Assembly: GCA_947643615.1 (NCBI GenBank)
Contig: CANRWO010000003.1
Location: forward strand, 1-64,000
DNA from: an uncultured Lachnospiraceae bacterium
Lineage (GTDB): Bacteria > Bacillota > Clostridia > Lachnospirales > Lachnospiraceae
Length of the DNA: 64,000 nucleotides
Direction of reading: 5' to 3'
Every line of letters begins with the position of its first letter. Position 1 is the first letter of the stretch. Under the pieces are notes generated by a model. That model saw only the letters and a program-made list of their open reading frames with translations. It did not search any database and was not told the DNA's origin. Both the position numbers and the translations under genes were made by a program. Below, piece by piece: positions 60,389-64,000 of this stretch.

Positions 60389-60957
60389 TCACACATTATG
60401 TTCCACACGGATATGATCATACTTCCGGTACATTTCAATGGCCTCCGAGAGATTGTGATACCCCATCAATACCCTTTCCTTGGCGCCGTCTGCCAGTTCC
60501 ATGCAAAGGTAGTAATTGGTCTGCCTCTTGGAACGTTCTTTTTCGCTGTGTATCCGGACGATCTCTTTATTTTCCACCACTATGTTTTTAAATTCATGGC
60601 TGAACGTCCACGGGTCTCCCACCCATATATCATCAATCTTCCGGGCAACGTCAAACCCATGGTCAAGCTGCGCCATTGTGACTTCCGGGTGCTTCTCCAG
60701 AAAACGATCCACCTTTTTGCTCACCGGGTTGGCAAGCTGCTTGAAAAAATAAACAGGGCGACCAGGAGTATAAACAACCCTATGGCCGATAAACCATATA
60801 TATTGCCCAAAGATTCGTCCAATATGGGCGTCAGTCCCTGTAATGCCAGGAACGCTGAGGGCGCGTACTTCCATAAAAGGACTCCCGCCATTAACAGACA
60901 CCCCAAAAGGAGGAACCCTGTGCTCATCCATGCCTTCTTCGTCAACTTTTTTACCAT
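60389..60957 (-). pseudogene. membrane protein with a frameshift in a T-run
   Basis: The N-terminal frame (60957-60721) starts MVKKLTKKAWMSTGFLLLGC, well preceded by GGAGAAGG, and has two membrane helices. It stops just after the T6 run (60744-60749). The continuation is in the other frame (FFKQLANPVSKKVDRFLEKH to the stop at 60389) and makes a soluble ~115-residue domain. One extra T would join them as ...ALFIFFKQLANP. It is either a recent lesion or a slippage site. Confidence 0.75.
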
Positions 60958-61056
60958 TGCTTTCCTTCTCCTTCGTTATCCTACTTTACCGAACATGTCT
61001 GCAAAGCACATCCCGCAGGCGTATGTCACAAACATATTCGAAAGCATTATAACACA

Positions 61057-61091
61057 AACCATGCAAAAAAGAAATTATTTTTGCATGGTTT
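61057..61091. terminator. terminator-like stem beside the response-regulator remnant
   Basis: AACCATGCAAAAA / TTTTTGCATGGTT with a 7-nt loop. The plus strand is followed by a T-run; the minus strand by TTTGTG. It would close the leftward remnant transcription unit. Confidence 0.6.
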
Positions 61092-61352
61092 TTAACTCTT
61101 TATTCCGGAAGCATACTCCGGTTCAACCCGATATAGGCAAGCAGGATGTACACCGCATAGATCAGGAAGAACAATCCCAGCGCCGGGCAGACAGATATCC
61201 AATATAATAAGATCCGGGCAGGCTTCCGCAGCCTTTCGGGGAATCTCCGTAAAATCCGTCACCGCCACGGGGCAATATCCCTCGTTTCCCAACAAAAGCT
61301 CCAGCTCTTCACGAATGGCACGGTCATCCTCCACAATCATAATTTTCTGCAT
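61092..61352 (-). pseudogene. response regulator fused out of frame to an ABC-permease tail
   Basis: 61352-~61185 encodes the first ~57 residues of a receiver (MQKIMIVEDDRAIREELELL ... LIILDICLPGA). The sequence then switches. In the shifted frame from ~61184 it reads ALGLFFLIYAVYILLAYIGL then NRSMLPE and stops at 61100. That is the last helix of an FtsX-type ABC permease. It looks like a deletion that removed the rest of a Bce-type regulator-kinase-ATPase-permease operon. The in-frame 86-aa reading is therefore a chimera. Confidence 0.8.
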
Positions 61353-61496
61353 TTTGTTCTCGTCCCTTTGTTCCCCTAATTTCCGTCTTCAGCGGAAGCA
61401 CCAAGGTCTTTTGTCCTCCCCTGTCCATAGAATGACAGGGCCGGCAACGCGGATCATGTGAAAAAATATCTATTATTTGGCAAATATACCACAGCA

Positions 61497-61513
61497 TACC
61501 ATAGCGTATGGTA
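61497..61513. promoter_or_regulatory. perfect 7-3-7 dyad upstream of the MATE gene
   Basis: TACCATA-GCG-TATGGTA. A probable -10 for the MATE gene (TATACT, 61579-61584) lies downstream with a poor -35 (TTCCGA). The dyad may be a regulator site for the exporter. Nothing else is visible in 61353-61649. Confidence 0.45.
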
Positions 61514-61649
61514 AAAATCAATGATACCCAGGGAAGCTTCCAATGCCCAAAACGGTTCCGAAACGCCTGAAACTGTGGTATACTGATAGCAGCATACTAA
61601 AACACTCCGGAGGGGGGAGAATGCAAAACGGAAAGGGAATGGATACACT

Positions 61650-63035
61650 ATGGAAAACAAAGAAAAAACAGAACTATTTGAAAAAATGCCCATCCCAAGA
61701 GCAGTAATGACGTTGGCGGTCCCCACCATCCTGAGCTCACTTGTCATGGTCATTTATAATCTGGCCGACACCTACTTCGTGGGAATGCTGAACGACCCGG
61801 TGCAAAACGCTGCCGTCACCCTGGCCGCCCCTGTGCTGCTGGCCTTCAACGCTGTCAACAATCTCTTCGGCGTAGGCTCCTCCAGTATGATGAGCAGAGG
61901 CCTGGGGGCCAAAGACTACGACACCGTCTACCGGAGCTCCGCCCTGGGATTCTACTGCGCGCTGATCTGCGGGTTATTGTTCTCGGCCCTGTATACTGCT
62001 TTCCACACTCCCCTGCTGGCCATGCTGGGGGCGGACAGCCTCACCGTTTCCGCCACCGGCGATTACTTGAAATGGACGGTCACTTTCGGGGCCGCCCCCG
62101 CTATCCTGAACGTAGTCATGGCCTATCTGGTACGCGCGGAAGGTTCCTCCCTCCATGCCAGCCTTGGCACCATGAGCGGATGCCTGTTGAATATTATACT
62201 GGATCCCATCTTCATCCTGCCATGGGGATTGGATATGGGCGCAGCCGGTGCAGGATTTGCAACGTTTCTGTCAAACTGCGTTGCCTGCATATACTTTTTT
62301 GTCTTATTGTTTATAAAACGCGGACATACTTATGTCAGTATACGACCTTCCCTGTTCCGCTTCAAAAAAGCCATCGTCCTGGGGATCTTCGCAGTGGGGA
62401 TCCCTGCGTCCATCCAAAACCTGTTGAATGTGACGGGCATGACTGTGTTAAATAACTTCACCGCTTCCTACGGCGCTGACGCCGTGGCAGCAATGGGGAT
62501 CTCCCAGAAGATCAACATGGTCCCCATGCAGATAGCTTTTGGCCTTTCCCAGGGCATCATGCCCCTGATCAGCTACAATTACGCCAGCGGTAACGTAAAT
62601 CGTATGAAGAAGACCCTTACCTTCACCATGAAGATCAACCTCACCTTCATGGCCACCCTCGCTGCCGCCTACTATTTGGGGGCGGAATTCCTGATCACAC
62701 TCTTTATGAAGAATCCGGCAATTGTGGCATATGGCACGAAATTCCTCCGGGGGTTATGCCTGGGAATGCCTTTTCTGTGCATGGACTTCCTCGCCGTGGG
62801 TGTGTTCCAGGCCTGCGGCCTGGGCCGGAAATCCCTGGTCTTTGCCATCCTGCGGAAAATCGTCCTGGAAATCCCGGCACTGTTTCTCCTGAATCATCTC
62901 TTCCCGCTGTACGGGTTGGCCTACGCGCAGCTCACGGCGGAGGTGATCCTGGCTGCCGCAGCCGTTGCCGTCCTGTTGAGATTGTTCCAAAAGCTCCGGC
63001 GGGAGCAGGACGCTTCCGTCAATTCTGCCTCCTGA
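61650..63035 (+). CDS. MATE family multidrug/Na+ antiporter
   Basis: 461 aa, twelve hydrophobic helices. MATE motifs are PRAVMTLAVPTILSSLVMVI at the start, LADTYFVGMLNDPVQNAAV, and in the second half GAAGAGFATFLSNCVAC and MGISQKINMVPMQIAFGLSQ. Exports cationic drugs or toxic compounds using ion gradients. The 3' end overlaps the downstream convergent gene by 17 bp. Confidence 0.95.
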   Translation: MENKEKTELFEKMPIPRAVMTLAVPTILSSLVMVIYNLADTYFVGMLNDPVQNAAVTLAAPVLLAFNAVNNLFGVGSSSMMSRGLGAKDYDTVYRSSALGFYCALICGLLFSALYTAFHTPLLAMLGADSLTVSATGDYLKWTVTFGAAPAILNVVMAYLVRAEGSSLHASLGTMSGCLLNIILDPIFILPWGLDMGAAGAGFATFLSNCVACIYFFVLLFIKRGHTYVSIRPSLFRFKKAIVLGIFAVGIPASIQNLLNVTGMTVLNNFTASYGADAVAAMGISQKINMVPMQIAFGLSQGIMPLISYNYASGNVNRMKKTLTFTMKINLTFMATLAAAYYLGAEFLITLFMKNPAIVAYGTKFLRGLCLGMPFLCMDFLAVGVFQACGLGRKSLVFAILRKIVLEIPALFLLNHLFPLYGLAYAQLTAEVILAAAAVAVLLRLFQKLRREQDASVNSAS

Positions 63036-63993
63036 TCTGTTCGCCCCTGACAGGCGCATAACGTGCCAGGCAAATGTCGTCAAGGTTCTCCCTGTGCATA
63101 TCCACCGCCGTGATCTGGTGGTTATCATAGGTGGTATAGTAGTAGATCCCTTTATCCGCATTACAGCAGCATGTGAAAATAGTGATCTCATACTTGCCGT
63201 CGCTCAGGTCACAGCATCCCCTCTGCTGGTCTACAGCGCCGAGGATGTGGAAAAACTGGCTGACGCTCTCGGATTCCGAATCCCCGGAAACGGAATTCAT
63301 TTTAACAAAAGCCGCCCTGATAAAACGGGACTGGGAAGACAGATCCCCGGGTAACCCCAATGCCCCCATGCCACGGCTGTATGCGGATAACTGCAGTTTA
63401 TCGCAGAAATGGTTTTGTGGTTCCCTTGGAGATAAGTTCATGTAGTTATTCAGCTGGAACATCTGCTCATTAAAGGGAGGGTTATTCGTTAGTATCCCTA
63501 CCGGGTTGTCATATACTTTGACACCCCCTTCCACAGATTCCACCGTGACAGCCTCGTCCCGGTCCGCAATGATCCAATGGAGCTGTGCCACCGGAAGCTT
63601 TTCGCTGAAAGAAATGTTGGTAAGGTTAATTCTCTCCAGCAGCGCCCTGGCCTCTTTTACGGATCCGCACTTCCCCAGGATCCAGGGAATGAACTCAAAC
63701 TGCGCCAGATTATCCTTATCCGGCATGGGGTTCTTATAATTCGCATTCCCCACAAAGTTCAAGCCGGCCATACCCAACCCCTTCTCATTCACCGCCTCAT
63801 AATAAAGGGGGCACTCTTCCTCCACATGGGCCATACCGATCATGGCATAATGTTTTGCCATGATCCCCATATTGCGGAAGCGGAAGGGATAGTTGCGGGG
63901 CGTCACCGTTATCTCGTCCCCATAAGAAAATTCATAGTCCAAGGTTCTGCCAAAGTAGAAATCTTTTGTCTTGTATGTTGCCGCTGTACACAT
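63019..63993 (-). CDS. choloylglycine hydrolase family (bile salt hydrolase-like)
   Basis: 324 aa, linear amide C-N hydrolase. ATG 63993 gives M-C-T-A-A, so Cys2 becomes the N-terminal nucleophile after Met removal; the RBS lies beyond the window edge. Further catalytic residues are Arg16/Asp19 in FYFGRTLDYEFSYG, Asn in ILTNNPPFNEQ and Arg in SRFIRAAFVK. The size fits bile salt hydrolases and penicillin V acylases; gut context favours bile salts. The two classes cannot be separated here. Confidence 0.92.
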   Translation of the reverse strand: MCTAATYKTKDFYFGRTLDYEFSYGDEITVTPRNYPFRFRNMGIMAKHYAMIGMAHVEEECPLYYEAVNEKGLGMAGLNFVGNANYKNPMPDKDNLAQFEFIPWILGKCGSVKEARALLERINLTNISFSEKLPVAQLHWIIADRDEAVTVESVEGGVKVYDNPVGILTNNPPFNEQMFQLNNYMNLSPREPQNHFCDKLQLSAYSRGMGALGLPGDLSSQSRFIRAAFVKMNSVSGDSESESVSQFFHILGAVDQQRGCCDLSDGKYEITIFTCCCNADKGIYYYTTYDNHQITAVDMHRENLDDICLARYAPVRGEQIRRQN

Positions 63994-64000
63994 CAAATTA

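Overview
The window reads as chromosomal DNA from a gut-type Lachnospiraceae (Clostridia, Bacillota). Evidence for this is the butyrate kinase/phosphotransbutyrylase pair, a Bacillus/Clostridium-style secA-prfB pair with a programmed +1 frameshift, DUF975 and DUF4190 membrane proteins, a pectin/galacturonate catabolic block, a choloylglycine (bile-salt-type) hydrolase, strong AGGAGG ribosome binding sites and roughly 50% GC by eye. The genus cannot be fixed from the sequence alone. I see no rRNA, tRNA, CRISPR array, phage module or intact insertion sequence.

Layout. 0.3-10.2 kb: tex, an AraC-GGDEF fusion, a broken GNAT acetyltransferase, three small +strand genes (DUF4190, a zinc-ribbon/HEQEH protein, DUF975), then prfB and secA. 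10.5-16 kb: a cytoplasmic pectin methylesterase, a hemerythrin-CheX-like protein, an unknown acidic protein behind a structured leader, and a HerA-type ATPase with two small downstream genes, one of 51 aa that is stop-start coupled. 16-25.6 kb: a hybrid sensor kinase, an ECF sigma factor with an anti-sigma/NlpC fusion whose catalytic Cys is Ser, a sugar isomerase-like enzyme, an OmpR-type two-component system with a secreted protein, and a YcxB-like protein. 25.6-35.3 kb: pectin/uronate block (GH28, a small GH105-like protein, uxaA, uxaB, a divergent LacI regulator, uxaC, an AraC regulator). Galacturonate freed by the esterase and GH28 would go through UxaC, UxaB and UxaA to 2-keto-3-deoxygluconate. 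The uxaB/lacI intergenic region holds two back-to-back promoters, each with a matching palindromic operator near its start point.

35-42 kb: a methyl-accepting chemotaxis protein, a Trk/Ktr potassium system, buk and ptb. 42-50 kb: nitroreductase, a 1009-aa GLUG-repeat surface protein coupled to an MMPL/RND exporter, and a divergent TetR regulator. 50-57 kb: a sucrose-type locus (LacI, amylosucrase-family GH13, PTS EIIBCA, Cof-type HAD phosphatase, a Crh-like HPr without the phosphorylatable His). 57-64 kb: a double hemerythrin, ComFB, a TrpB2-type synthase, small genes, a frameshifted membrane protein, a response-regulator/permease deletion scar, a MATE exporter and the bile-salt-hydrolase-like enzyme, which overlaps the MATE gene tail to tail.

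The most unusual content is between genes. Two 165-bp elements (42172-42336 and 49154-49318) share an identical multi-stem fold with compensatory base changes in several stems, and each carries a tiny ORF with a ribosome binding site. Two related dyad elements (28172-28304, 43243-43406) look like relatives. Two start-codon-proximal leaders (13275-13377 and 31320-31402) share a pseudoknot-type topology, again with compensatory changes, and end in a conserved mini-ORF. A run of hairpins with 75-bp spaced direct repeats lies at 56730-56889, and a 38-bp tandem repeat at 27254-27412.
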